From Pochonia chlamydosporia 170 (lineage: Eukaryota > Ascomycota > Sordariomycetes > Hypocreales > Clavicipitaceae): 64,000 nt of DNA. The stretch lies in assembly GCF_001653235.2 (NCBI RefSeq), contig NC_035790.1, positions 5,890,001 to 5,954,000 of the forward strand. Reading direction: 5' to 3'. Both the position numbers and the translations under genes were made by a program. Each line of letters opens with the position of its first letter. Positions within the stretch are counted from its first letter, which is position 1. This document shows, piece by piece, positions 35,256 to 45,277 of this stretch. The notes beneath the pieces are model-generated. The model saw nothing but the letters and a program-made list of their open reading frames with translations. It did not search any database and was not told the DNA's origin.

Positions 35256-37605
35256 ATGGCTCGATCACGGAGCACATTCGCCTTGGGCCTCGGGCTCCTT
35301 TGTTGGATCACTCTTCTCTTCTCTCCCTTGGCCTTCGTCAAGTCTGTTCAGGCTGATGACACTGATAGCTATGGCACCGTTATTGGTATTGTGAGTATTT
35401 CCCATCCTTGTGGTGGCATTTGCCGGTAGCTGAGCGAGCATGCGCTCCGAAATGCGCAGCTCTCAACTGCTACGTGTCCACTTTTCTTTTTCCGTGGCGA
35501 TTGCTGACCCTGGCGCCTGCCTTTGTTGTAGGATCTGGGTACGACTTACAGCTGCGTCGGTGTGATGCAGAAGGGCAAGGTCGAAATTCTCGTCAACGAT
35601 CAGGGTAACCGAATTACTCCTTCCTATGTCGCCTTCACCGATGAGGAGCGTCTGGTTGGTGACTCGGCCAAGAATCAGGCCGCCGCCAACCCCACGCGAA
35701 CCATCTTTGACATCAAGTAAGCCTCACTAATCCACTGCACCCTGCAGGAGAAACCTGTTCAAAAGCACGGATCTGCTAACAACTCATTTACTTCAGGCGT
35801 TTGATTGGTCGAAAGTTCAGTGAGAAGGACGTTCAAGCCGATGTCAAGCACTTCCCCTACAAGGTTGTCTCCAAGGATGGCAAGCCTGTCGTCAAGGTCG
35901 ATGTCAGCGGATCTGAGAAGACTTTCACTCCTGAGGAGATTTCCGCCATGGTTTTGGGTAAGATGAAGGAGGTCGCCGAGTCCTACTTGGGCAAGAAGGT
36001 CACCCACGCCGTTGTTACCGTCCCCGCCTACTTCAATGTGAGTATTCTCCCCTTACTACAGCTGGTTTCATTGCCCAGAGAAATGTGCTGACAACCATTG
36101 CAGGACAACCAGCGCCAGGCTACCAAGGATGCCGGTGTCATCGCCGGTCTCAATGTCCTCCGAATTGTCAACGAGCCCACCGCCGCCGCTATCGCCTACG
36201 GCCTGGATAAGACTGAGGGCGAGCGCCAGATCATTGTCTACGATCTTGGTGGTGGTACCTTCGATGTCTCTCTTCTGTCCATTGACCAGGGTGTTTTCGA
36301 AGTCTTGGCTACTGCTGGTGACACCCATCTTGGTGGTGAGGATTTCGACCAGCGCCTCATCAACCACTTCGCCAAGTCCTACAACAAGAAGAACGGCGTC
36401 GATATTACCAAGGACCTCAAGGCCATGGGTAAGCTCAAGCGTGAAGCCGAAAAGGCCAAGCGCAGTCTGTCTTCTCAGATGAACACTCGCATTGAGATCG
36501 AGGCCTTTTTTGAGGGCAACGACTTCTCTGAGACCCTTACCCGCGCCAAGTTCGAGGAGCTCAACATCGATCTCTTCAAGAAGACCCTGAAGCCTGTCGA
36601 GCAGGTTCTCAAGGACGCCAACGTCAAGAAGACTGAGATTGACGACATTGTCCTCGTCGGTGGTTCCACTCGTATCCCCAAGGTTCAGGCTCTTATTGAG
36701 GAGTACTTTGGTGGCAAGAAGGCCTCCAAGGGTATCAACCCCGATGAGGCTGTCGCTTTTGGTGCCGCTGTCCAGGCTGGTGTTCTTTCCGGAGAGGAGG
36801 GTACCGAGGAGATCGTTCTCATGGATGTCAACCCTCTGACTCTTGGTATTGAGACCACTGGTGGCGTCATGACCAAGCTGATTCCCCGCAACACCCCCAT
36901 CCCTACTCGCAAGAGCCAGATCTTCTCTACCGCTGCCGATAACCAGCCCGTGGTCCTGATCCAGGTCTACGAGGGTGAGCGATCTCTTACCAAGGACAAC
37001 AACCTTCTTGGCAAGTTCGAACTTACTGGCATCCCCCCCGCGCCCCGTGGCGTCCCCCAGATTGAGGTCTCTTTTGAGCTTGATGCCAACGGTATCCTCA
37101 AGGTCTCTGCCCACGACAAGGGCACTGGCAAGCAGGAGTCCATCACCATCACCAACGACAAGGGCCGTCTTACTCAGGAGGAAATTGACCGCATGGTTGC
37201 TGAGGCTGAGAAGTACGCCGAGGAAGACAAGGCTACCCGTGAGCGCATTGAGGCTCGCAACGGTCTTGAGAACTACGCCTTCAGCTTGAAGAACCAGGTT
37301 AACGACGCCGAGGGTCTCGGTGGCAAGATCAGCGACGAGGAGAAGGAAACTGTAAGTTTATGCCCTAAAGTGACTTGAAGCCCTGTGTAATAGTAGCATA
37401 TGACTAACAGTATACGCAGATTCTGGATGCCGTCAAGGAGGCTACTGAGTGGCTCGACGAGCACGGCACTGACGCTTCCGCTGAGGACTTTGAGGAGCAG
37501 AAGGAGAAGTTGTCCAACGTCGCCTACCCCATCACTTCCAAGATGTACGGCGGTGCCCCTGGTGGCGAGAAGGAGGCGGAGGGTGATTTCCACGACGAAT
37601 TGTAA
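35256..37605 (+). CDS. KAR2: ER Hsp70 chaperone BiP/Kar2
   Basis: Five exons (35256-35390, 35532-35716, 35797-36037, 36104-37351, 37420-37605) give 664 residues. A hydrophobic signal peptide (residues ~8-33) is followed by the acidic mature start DDTDSYG. The three Hsp70 signatures are present: [10 protein letters not shown] near residue 45, [13 protein letters not shown] at 233-245 and [14 protein letters not shown]. The protein ends in HDEL, the ER-retrieval signal. It binds nascent and misfolded proteins in the ER lumen with an ATP cycle, helps import through Sec61, and is normally induced by the unfolded protein response. Introns show GTGAGT, GTAAGC, GTGAGT and GTAAGT donors, and intron 2 has a CTAAC branch site. 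Strong codon bias (C-ending codons) fits a highly expressed gene. Confidence 0.98.
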
Positions 37606-38280
37606 TTGCATAGATGTCATCACTAAAAACGGTTTTTTTTAACGAGATGAAATAGCTCTGGTCCGGGTGTTTTGCAAGGTGTACGGGCATTTTGGCATGT
37701 CGGATCTAATCCTGCCCCGGAATGTAAAGTAGACACATAAACTAGGCTTTTTGAGACCACGATGTGTGCCCGTGACCGTATTTGTATTTTTTTTATGGCC
37801 AACATACCGTCCGACGAAGTCTAGCCATTCTCCGCAAAGGCTTCGGCCCGACAACTGGCAAGGCTGGTGAGAGTCATTGCTGTTGGGCGTGAATCGGTGC
37901 ATCTGCACCTTCCGGAAGCATCCGGGCTATTGTTCGTGCTTTGCTGCTTACCTAGAGTGGACGGGCATGCTATTGTACTGCGGCAAGACTGATGCAAGAC
38001 CTGTCGAGGTCATAGAGGTGGTTTTACTCTGTAGGTTCTCTTGATGTTCTCATCCAATGCTTTGCTAACTTCAAAGTTCCCGTTCACTCCAGCATCTAGG
38101 ACTTCAAGAACTCAACCCCCAGCTGGACTATTCTTTCCCCGAGGATTCTCGCGATAAAGCCAAGTACATTCAAGGAAGAGAAGCCTCTCGCCACCTGGTT
38201 TCTCGAATTTGACAACCAACAACCTTTCAACGCCGCCTTCTCTACCTGCATCGTCACGATACGCACCGTGTCTGCAAGAA
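37606..38280. other. intergenic after BiP
   Basis: This is the 3' flank of BiP and the 5' flank of the next gene. No other feature is recognised. Confidence 0.5.
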
Positions 38281-39583
38281 ATGGAGGACACACCAGGACA
38301 TCAATTTCTGGCTTCAGTTCGAGAGATATTTCAAGAAGCCGAAAATGAAGGTTTCACTTCGCGAGCCGAATTCCGCGAAGTGGCCCGTTCAATACTCGCC
38401 TTTCTTGGGACATGCAAGAAAATGACAGGAGCCCGCGCTCGTGCCAGCTGTTTCATTTGTTTGCCAGATGGCCGGACCGTCAGAACCCACGTGGCACTAC
38501 CTCCAGGAGGACTAAATTTGAGCAGGCAAACAAACAAACAGTTACGAGAGGCGGAGCATGCTCATGAGTTTGGCGGCATCTTGTTGTCAGCCATTGATAA
38601 GCAGTCGAAAGCCCAGCAATTGCTTCCTAGCAAACCTCGTGAGAGTATGACGAAGGCTCGGAGACGGGGTTCAACAAAGAGGAAGTTGGGCGAGCGTTCA
38701 CTGGCTTCTTCACCGGAATATACGCCTGTGGAAAGAGGCCCGCGTCGGAGCAAGGCAGCCAAGAAGTCACCCGTATCGGTGAAGAGCGGGCGCAAGAGCA
38801 AACATACAAACGACGAAGGTGACGATGGCCTTGGTGAAGCAAAGGGCCAGATACCGGGAGGTGTTTGTGGTCAGGTGCGTCGACCCGTGGTGTTCAAGAG
38901 ACCAACGGCGGATGGTTCACAGGGAAAGCAGCAGCATGCGCAAGATACAAAACTTTCAATAATTCTACGACGGACGAAACGGTCTATGGAGACTTCTACG
39001 CAAGAGACTGCGCTTGACGGGAATTGTGATCCTGTTGCCTCGACAACGGCCGCAGATTACGGGGAGAAAGACCTTGCACTGAAGAAGTCATCGCCTATAG
39101 AGCAGCAAACACCGGAAATGCAGTTGCATGATGACGCGGCCGAGTCCAATGTATCCAGTGACAGCGAGGACGGGTCGATTTTCTCTGAAGAGTCCCGCGC
39201 TGGGTCTCCGATGCAGGTAGACTCGCCTGAAGACTTGGCTGCGGACAGTCTGGCTGGTAAAGAAGAGCGAAATGTGAGTATATTCATCAACAACAGCCTG
39301 TTTAAGCAGTGAGACTAACCAAGTGCAGGCTATTGAGGCAAAGAAAACTGGTGTAAGTGCTGGGCAGTCAGGGGCAGCAACTCGACTAGAACATATGTTG
39401 CCACATATAAGCGACCAAATCTCGTCTGTCAGTACTGAACGCTGGGGTAAATATCATCGCAGGATCATGACTTTTGCCAACTCGGAGACCATTCGGGAGG
39501 CAAGCTACGAGACACGGCTCGAGAAGATTGCCGAGATAGTCTACATGCCTGAGGAGCTGAGTGCAATTGCTGCCAAGGAATAG
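38281..39583 (+). CDS. unrecognised basic, low-complexity protein with in-frame stop before a conserved-looking tail
   Basis: Exons 38281-39273 and 39329-39583 (GTGAGT...GCAG intron) encode about 415 residues. The N-terminal ~110 residues look globular and contain two CxxC-like cysteines (ASCFICLPDGRTVRTH). The middle is Lys/Arg/Ser-rich with nuclear-localisation-like clusters, then acidic. The C-terminal part (ERWGKYHRRIMTFANSET...) looks helical. The TAG at 39581-39583 is followed in the same frame by 62 further protein-like codons to a second TAG at 39770-39772 (VRIAQLCSVIAETLG, KYWVDTKKDS). Three readings fit: a nonsense mutation of a longer gene, a 45-nt intron at 39539-39583 that removes the stop in frame, or the annotated stop being real. 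I do not recognise the family. A nuclear role is only suggested by composition. Confidence 0.6.
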
Positions 39584-39772
39584 GATAGATTGGTGCGCAT
39601 TGCACAGCTTTGCTCGGTCATCGCGGAGACGTTGGGGCCTGAAAACGAGAATGTTGACTGCGAGATACTCAAATACTGGGTCGACACGAAGAAGGATTCT
39701 ACATACAGCTTGAGGGAAATGTTCAAGGACGTGGACTTTGCTGCCCGCATGAAGACATGGGCAATTACCTAG
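39584..39772 (+). CDS. in-frame continuation of the preceding gene beyond the TAG
   Basis: These 62 codons continue the frame of the upstream gene directly after its TAG. The residues look like ordinary folded protein, with alternating charged and hydrophobic positions (LREMFKDVDFAARMKTW). It has no start codon of its own with upstream signals, so it is either the last exon of the gene at 38281 or a tail recently cut off by mutation. Confidence 0.45.
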   Translation, partial: DRLVRIAQLCSVIAETLGPENENVDCEILKYWVDTKKDSTYSLREMFKDVDFAARMKTWAIT

Positions 39773-40315
39773 GTATTTGTGGACATGGAGTGACGTGTCA
39801 CTTTGAAGTGTTCTTTGCAGAGTATTCAGCTGGTGGAGGGTGTCTTACACAAGATCTTGCTTGTACTAGATTTAAATGCAGCTTTGCTGGGGCGAGACGA
39901 AACGTAGCATCATGGCAGGTCTTGAATCGGAATAATCAGAAAGTCACTAGGCCGTCCATCAAGAATATGAATAGAAAATGCAGTGTCACACATGTAAGTG
40001 ATGGTGGTGTGTACTCCGTATGTGGCAGTTCAATGTTGCACACATGATGCTCCCTTCGGTTGCAGGCAGAAGCTGAAGCACAAAAATACGATAGTCTCGC
40101 TTGGCAGCGGATATGACTCGTTGCGCATACATAAGGACACCTTTCTTCCGTCCCAAGTTGTTTCTGTAAACCGTTTCCTTTACTGTACCGTTTAATCCCA
40201 TTGTCCCATGCACCATCACGCACTCACCCAGACACTGCTCATCAGACGAAACCCTCAACACCACCTCAAACAAGTGTCCTTCATAGCAAACATCGCAACA
40301 CAATCCAAAGCAACC
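39773..40315. other. intergenic before methyltransferase
   Basis: Contains TTCAATGTT at 40029-40037 and TACTCCGTA at 40012-40020, only 8 bp apart. These are two of the recurrent intergenic motifs in this window. An alternative in-frame methyltransferase start lies at 40208. Confidence 0.5.
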
Positions 40316-40954
40316 ATGAGCGCCAGCGACAAAGCCTTCTGGGACAAATCCGCAAAATCCTACTCCAAATCAAAAGTATCCGACCAGCCCGGGTACGAGC
40401 GCACCCTCAACCTCTCAAAGAGCTACCTCAACAAGACGGACAAGGTGCTCGAGCTAGGATGCGGCACCGGCTCATCGGCATTCATCCTCGCGCCCTCTGC
40501 GGCCAAGTATCTCGCTACAGACATATCATCTGAGATGATCAAGATCGCCAACGAGAAGCACGAGGCGCAGGACCAGGTACCGGGTCTGGAGTTTCGCGTC
40601 GCCACCGCAGAGGACGTCGCCAAGGATGGACTCAAGTTCAACGCCGTCCTGGGATACAACTACCTGCACCTTTTGCATGATCCGTGGGGTACGGTGCGTA
40701 CCGTCCGGGATATGTTGGAGGATGGCGGCCTTTTCATCAGCAAGACGGCGTGTTTGATGGATATGAATCCGCTGATGAGGTGGGTGTTGCTGCCGGTGAT
40801 GCAGGTGGTGGGCAAGGCGCCGCACGTGGATAGCTTTACGGGGGGTGAGCTGAGGAAGAGGATTGAGGAGGCTGGGTTTGAGATTTTGCTGGATGAGGTG
40901 CATGCTTCGAAGGGGGATGATGGGCGGCCGTTTATTGTGGCGAGGAAGAAGTGA
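40316..40954 (+). CDS. class I SAM-dependent methyltransferase
   Basis: Single exon of 212 residues from the ATG at 40316, which has a good CAACC context. An in-frame ATG at 40208 would add 36 residues with an unusual His/Arg-rich start and might give a second, organelle-directed form. The fold signature is motif I VLELGCGTGSSA (residues ~44-55), then an acidic ribose-contact strand (YLATDISSEMI), VATAEDVA (motif II-like), FNAVLGYNYLHLL and GGLFISKTACL. It resembles small ubiE/COQ5-like methyltransferases of fungi, but the acceptor is unknown. It lies next to, and converges on, the short-chain dehydrogenase gene. Confidence 0.88.
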   Translation: MSASDKAFWDKSAKSYSKSKVSDQPGYERTLNLSKSYLNKTDKVLELGCGTGSSAFILAPSAAKYLATDISSEMIKIANEKHEAQDQVPGLEFRVATAEDVAKDGLKFNAVLGYNYLHLLHDPWGTVRTVRDMLEDGGLFISKTACLMDMNPLMRWVLLPVMQVVGKAPHVDSFTGGELRKRIEEAGFEILLDEVHASKGDDGRPFIVARKK

Positions 40955-41746
40955 GGGTTTGGGGGATTTGTACGATGGTGATGTTGATACTACTCTACTC
41001 TGTTTGATGATATGGCTATAACTAATGACGATATAATATGTCTCCCGTTTGAAGAAATCCTACTGTGCGCGTGGAGTAGCTGGTGAGTGCTTTGTTGTCG
41101 CATATTGTATAGCTGGATCATACAGTTTCTGTGCGGATTGTGAGTTTAGTGTTTGCCGTGATTGTCAACAAAGGCTCCAGCTTCACAGTGCCCTATAGAG
41201 TGCACGTTCACTTGTTGCTGTTTTCATTATATAAACCCGAGACTGTTCCTCCGTGGTGTTTGTCAGCTTTTCCCTTGGTCACAATACAGAAGATTGTTCA
41301 TCAGTTTCTGATCTGCGTGTAGGCCATCCGCAGGTGAACTGGTCCCTTCTCAAGCCAAATTTACGACTGTTATACGGGAACTTGGCTAGTTTTTTGGTAG
41401 GAATCTTGATATACGATGGCCAGTTTCCGCTCTTTCCAAAGTTTTTGCTCATGTTTATTGAAAACTTAGACTGGGTTCTCTGCTTCGGGTTCTCAAAAGC
41501 TAGTCAGTCATCTTCATATTAAACGATTGTCCGTATAGTCTGCTGAAGTAATCAGCTCTGGCATCTCATCATCTACTAAGCTAAATGGCAGCGTTTCGGG
41601 AACGCCGCAACACTGAGATTACAACTCTTTAATTTTCAAGGCTTTGTTAACAATAATGCTATTGAAGGAGGTCGAGTAAAATATCTAAATCAATGCAATC
41701 TATTACAATACATACAATCTCGCTATACCGCCGTCTCACATATTAT
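40955..41746. other. convergent intergenic region
   Basis: Holds the 3' flanks of the methyltransferase (plus) and the dehydrogenase (minus). No gene is recognised. Confidence 0.55.
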
Positions 41747-42828
41747 TTAAACATCCTTCTCCACACCAACCAACTTGGCACTCAACTCCCAAAGCTTATC
41801 CTCTGCCTCAGCATCATACGCATGCGCAGCAGCGCCTGAGCTCAAAACAGTCGCCTGGCTCCCAGCTGGTTCCGCAACACCACAGTCGGCGAGATACTTG
41901 CCGCCCTGGCCCTCCCAGACCTTTCCAACAGCCGCCCAAACAGACGTTGCCGCACCCTGAGGCGGGCTCATCATCAGTGTGCTGACATTGTCATCGCTTT
42001 TCCACGAGTCCAGCATCTCGGTGGGCGTGTAGGCCTGCAGACCCGTCCAGATACCACCGGGATGTAGGGAGAAGGCGTGAACGCCTCGGGGACCAAATGC
42101 CCGGTCGATGTAGTTGGCCGTCCAGATATTAGCCGTCTTTGACTGTCCGTAGGCCAGCCAGGGGTCGTACGAGCCAGGCTTGTCGAAGTTGTAGTTGTCA
42201 AAGTTGACGGGGGACATGCGGTGTCCTGAGGAGGAAACGTCGACGACGCGCGAGTTGAACTCGGGCGTTGAGCTGGAGATGAGGGTTGGGAGAAGGAGAC
42301 GGATGAATAGGTAGTGAGCGAGGTGGTTGACTGCGAATTGGCGCTCGAATCCGTCTTTGGTCTTGGTTTCTGGGCATGCCATGATTCCTGATGTCGTGTT
42401 AGCTGGTTGGGCTGTTGGTGTAAGTTGTTTTAGTCAAACTTACCTGCATTGTTGATGAGAACATTCAAATTGTTGCTCTTTTGGAGAAAGTCCTTGGCAG
42501 CTCTGCGCACAGAGTCAAGAGAGTCCATGTCCATCTCGATGATTTCCAGCTTGCCCTTGCCTTCGGTCGTCCTGAGGATATCTGCCTTTGTGGCAGCGGC
42601 CTTTTCGAGACTCCGAGCCGTAAAGTAGACGTCTGCACCGGTGCTGTGCATTGCTCTTACGGTTTCAACGCCAATGCCGGCTGTGCCGCCGGTGATGAGG
42701 ACCACTCGGCCAGTCCAAGTGCCCTTGGCTCCGTTATCTTGGACAACTTGGAGGGCGGTAGGGCGCTGGTCGCCTGGGCCGGAAGGGTTGGCATAGAGAT
42801 CTGTGTAGGGGTGGAATGCGTCGGACAT
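41747..42828 (-). CDS. short-chain dehydrogenase/reductase, retinol-dehydrogenase-like
   Basis: Two exons on minus (42444-42828, 41747-42387) separated by a 56-nt GTAAGT...CAG intron give 341 residues. It has the Rossmann motif TGGTAGIG at residues 46-53, the structural NNAG at ~126-129, a catalytic serine in VVDVSSSGHR (~180), the catalytic pair Y208-x3-K212 (YGQSK) and HPGG after it. The pattern fits NADP(H)-dependent reductases of the WWOX/retinol-dehydrogenase type, which act on lipophilic aldehydes, ketones or alcohols. The substrate is unknown. It is divergent from the Zn2Cys6 gene with 514 bp between the two ATGs, which suggests specific control by that regulator. Confidence 0.92.
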
Positions 42829-43117
42829 TTTGAGGGGTACTTTGAGTGATTTTGTTTTAAATTGAAGTGTAAGTTGGGTTTGTAAGTGATATTGTGTGAG
42901 TATTGACGGTGTTGTTGATGATAGTTGTGATGGTGTTTGTTATGATGAGTTTCTCCAAACTGTAATGAGGGACTTGTCTCTCATATTTATAATTCTTTTT
43001 TCGCCATAAACAGCAGTATAAGTTGATTCCACATTGTTCAGCATTTAAACTTTCTGAACGCCAAAGTGCAACTATCTCCGTGTGGCATACAAAGCAACCC
43101 GGACTTAAAAGCAATGA

Positions 43118-43165
43118 AGCGGACATTTCCGCTCCGCAGCCGCTCGAGGCCGCTCCAGTCCGCTC
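43118..43165. promoter_or_regulatory. candidate operator: CGGA-N4-TCCG inverted repeat plus four phased CCGCTC boxes
   Basis: The perfect inverted repeat AGCGGA-CATT-TCCGCT lies at 43118-43133. CCGCTC occurs at 43129, 43140, 43150 and 43160, i.e. every 10-11 bp, about one DNA helical turn. Zn2Cys6 proteins typically bind paired CGG/CCG triplets. The cluster sits between the divergent dehydrogenase and Zn2Cys6 genes, about 290 bp from one ATG and 180 bp from the other, so self- and neighbour-regulation is a reasonable inference. Confidence 0.5.
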
Positions 43166-43342
43166 CCGCAAATTGTGGGGCGCTTCTCGCACTCGCACCG
43201 ACGGCATCGCATCTCAAGCTGCTTATGCTGCGCAACAAACTCACCAGCTACAGATTCCAGTGTATTCCCCTGAGATCTGAGTGCCGGTAGAGTGGCATCT
43301 CGCGTGGACCCTGGATCCAACGGCAAGCCACGAGGTTGCGTC

Positions 43343-45277
43343 ATGCCAGCCCGCCAGGCGACCCAGGCCTGCAGAGCTTGTCGGTATGTTTGTCCCGCTT
43401 CCTTTGCTGTAAGTCACAACGACGGTGACTTGGCTAATCTCCGAGATTGATAGACGCTTGAAACGAAAGTGCAGCAGAGATCTCCCCTCATGTTCGCTTG
43501 TAAGATGTCCAATTCACTTAAACTCCTCCGGTGCTGCTACTAACTCCAAGCATAGTGTATAAGACTCGGCAAAACATGCGAGTACTACCCCGGTGATGTC
43601 GGCGCAGAAAACGCACCAAACACAGACCTCGCATCAAGATTGCACAATCTAGAACAACTCCTCCAAGGAAAAGCATCCCAAAACTTGGACTTGGAATCCA
43701 TGCGTTCAAATTCCAAAAACACATGCGAACCAACCGTCAATACAGACTTCCCCCCAGCCTTCTTCCTCGACCCAGACCACTATTCCAGATTCCAAGAATA
43801 CCAACTTTCCTCCGAGATACTCCCCTGGGTAGAAAAAGCGCAAGAACTCGTCAAAAATGACTGGCGCGAAATCTGCGAGCGCTTCCTATCAACCATTTAC
43901 ACCTGGTTACCAATGATCAGCAAGAAACGACTGTACTCGGAACTAACCTCCTCTCAACCCGGTAGCAAGCCCGGCAATGCTCTCTTCCTGCTATGCATGA
44001 AGCTCTGTACTAGTAATCAGTCTGAGTCGGCAGATGATTCTTCCTGCGCAGATAACGAGCTGTACAATGCTGCCAAGCAGTGCTGCTTTTATGCCGAGTC
44101 GGGTGGCTATGTTTCGCTGCGGCTGGTGCAGTCACTTGTTCTTTTGGCGGTTTACGAAATGGGCCATGCAATTTATCCGGCGGCGTACTTGACGGTTGGA
44201 AGGGCGGCGAGACTGGCGACAGTTATTGGGCTGCATAATATGAAGCTCGCGAAGCAGCTCTTCGTGGTGGCAGATATGTGGAGTTTGAGGGAGGAACAGC
44301 AAAGGACGTGGTGGGCGATTTTCATTCTTGACAAGTAGGAATTCCTCCTTTCTCCATGTTACATGCGTTTAAATTGAAACTAATTAAAGATAGAGTTGTC
44401 AATCTTGGTTCTCCGGGATTGCCACTTGTCACGCCCGATCCTTGCGCCGACCACCTTTTGCCCGTCAACGAGCGAGACTGGAACGAAGGCGTAATCGGCA
44501 TCAATGAACCTGTTCTCGCGCAATCCTTCCACGCCGCCGACTCCATTGGCAAGTTTGCGAGAACATGCCAGGCCGCACACATGCTCGGCAAAATCATCAC
44601 GCACGTCAACCGCTGGAAAACCGCCGTCATGGACGTCACAGAAGTGCTCTTGGAGTCGTTCCAGCTGCACAAGGCGCTGGCAGCACTGGACGCGAGTCTA
44701 AATCCGCCTGAGTCACTGCAAGAATCATACCCCAGCCCTGACTCCTCTGTGCCCGAGAACCTGAACTACGTGGCGCTCTCGATATGCTGCTCCGCTCGAT
44801 ACCTGCTCTACTCGCAGTACGCATGTAACGAGAGCAACAGGTCAGCCGGCTCGGAGCGCATAGCGCTGGAGACGGAGGCGCAGCAGCTCTCTATTCAGGG
44901 TATGGAGCACATCGCCAGTGTTGCGGTGCCCAGGATAGCGAGATACATGGAACAGGTGGTTGCTTCGCCGGCGGTGCGGCCGAGCGTCAGTTTTGTGCCC
45001 GGGCATAGCATGTACTATGCTGGGCTGGAGTGCTATTGCTTCTACAGGGAGTTTGATAACCAGCTTATGCTGAGTGGGATGAGGCAGATTATCGAGGGGT
45101 TCAAGGCGCTGCGGACGGAGTGGAGGGTTGGAGGTACGTTTTGCTCCGTGATTGCTTGCTTGGATAGAGTATTTTGGTTGCTGACTTAGCGTAGCGGAAT
45201 ACTTGGTTCTTCTGGACAAGGAGCATGTGTTTGAATTGTTGGAGAGGGTAGACCGGGACGCTCTGGAGAGTAGGTGA
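43343..45277 (+). CDS. Zn2Cys6 transcription factor, divergent to the dehydrogenase
   Basis: Five exons (43343-43383, 43454-43499, 43556-44334, 44394-45133, 45195-45277) join in frame to 562 residues. The zinc cluster starts almost at the N-terminus (residues 10-37) with spacing C-x2-C-x6-C-x6-C-x2-C-x6-C (CRACRRLKRKC, then CSLCIRLGKTCEYYP), and is interrupted by two introns. A short heptad-like segment (LASRLHNLEQLLQ) may be the dimerisation helix. The middle carries the fungal-specific regulatory domain landmarks YLTVGRAARLATVIGLHN and EEQQRTWWAIFILDK. Introns have standard ends; the one at 43500-43555 has a CTAAC branch site. Its likely targets include itself and the adjacent dehydrogenase, given the shared promoter with CGG/CCG elements. 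Confidence 0.9.

Noticed and set aside
36068..37114. 348-residue open frame on minus inside the BiP gene
   Set aside because: It is exactly antisense to the main BiP exon. Strong C/G-ending codon bias in Hsp70 genes commonly leaves the opposite strand open. It has no domain, start context or splice signals of its own.
38209..38280. upstream extension of the unrecognised basic-protein gene
   Set aside because: The frame there begins from TTG. The first ATG is at 38281.
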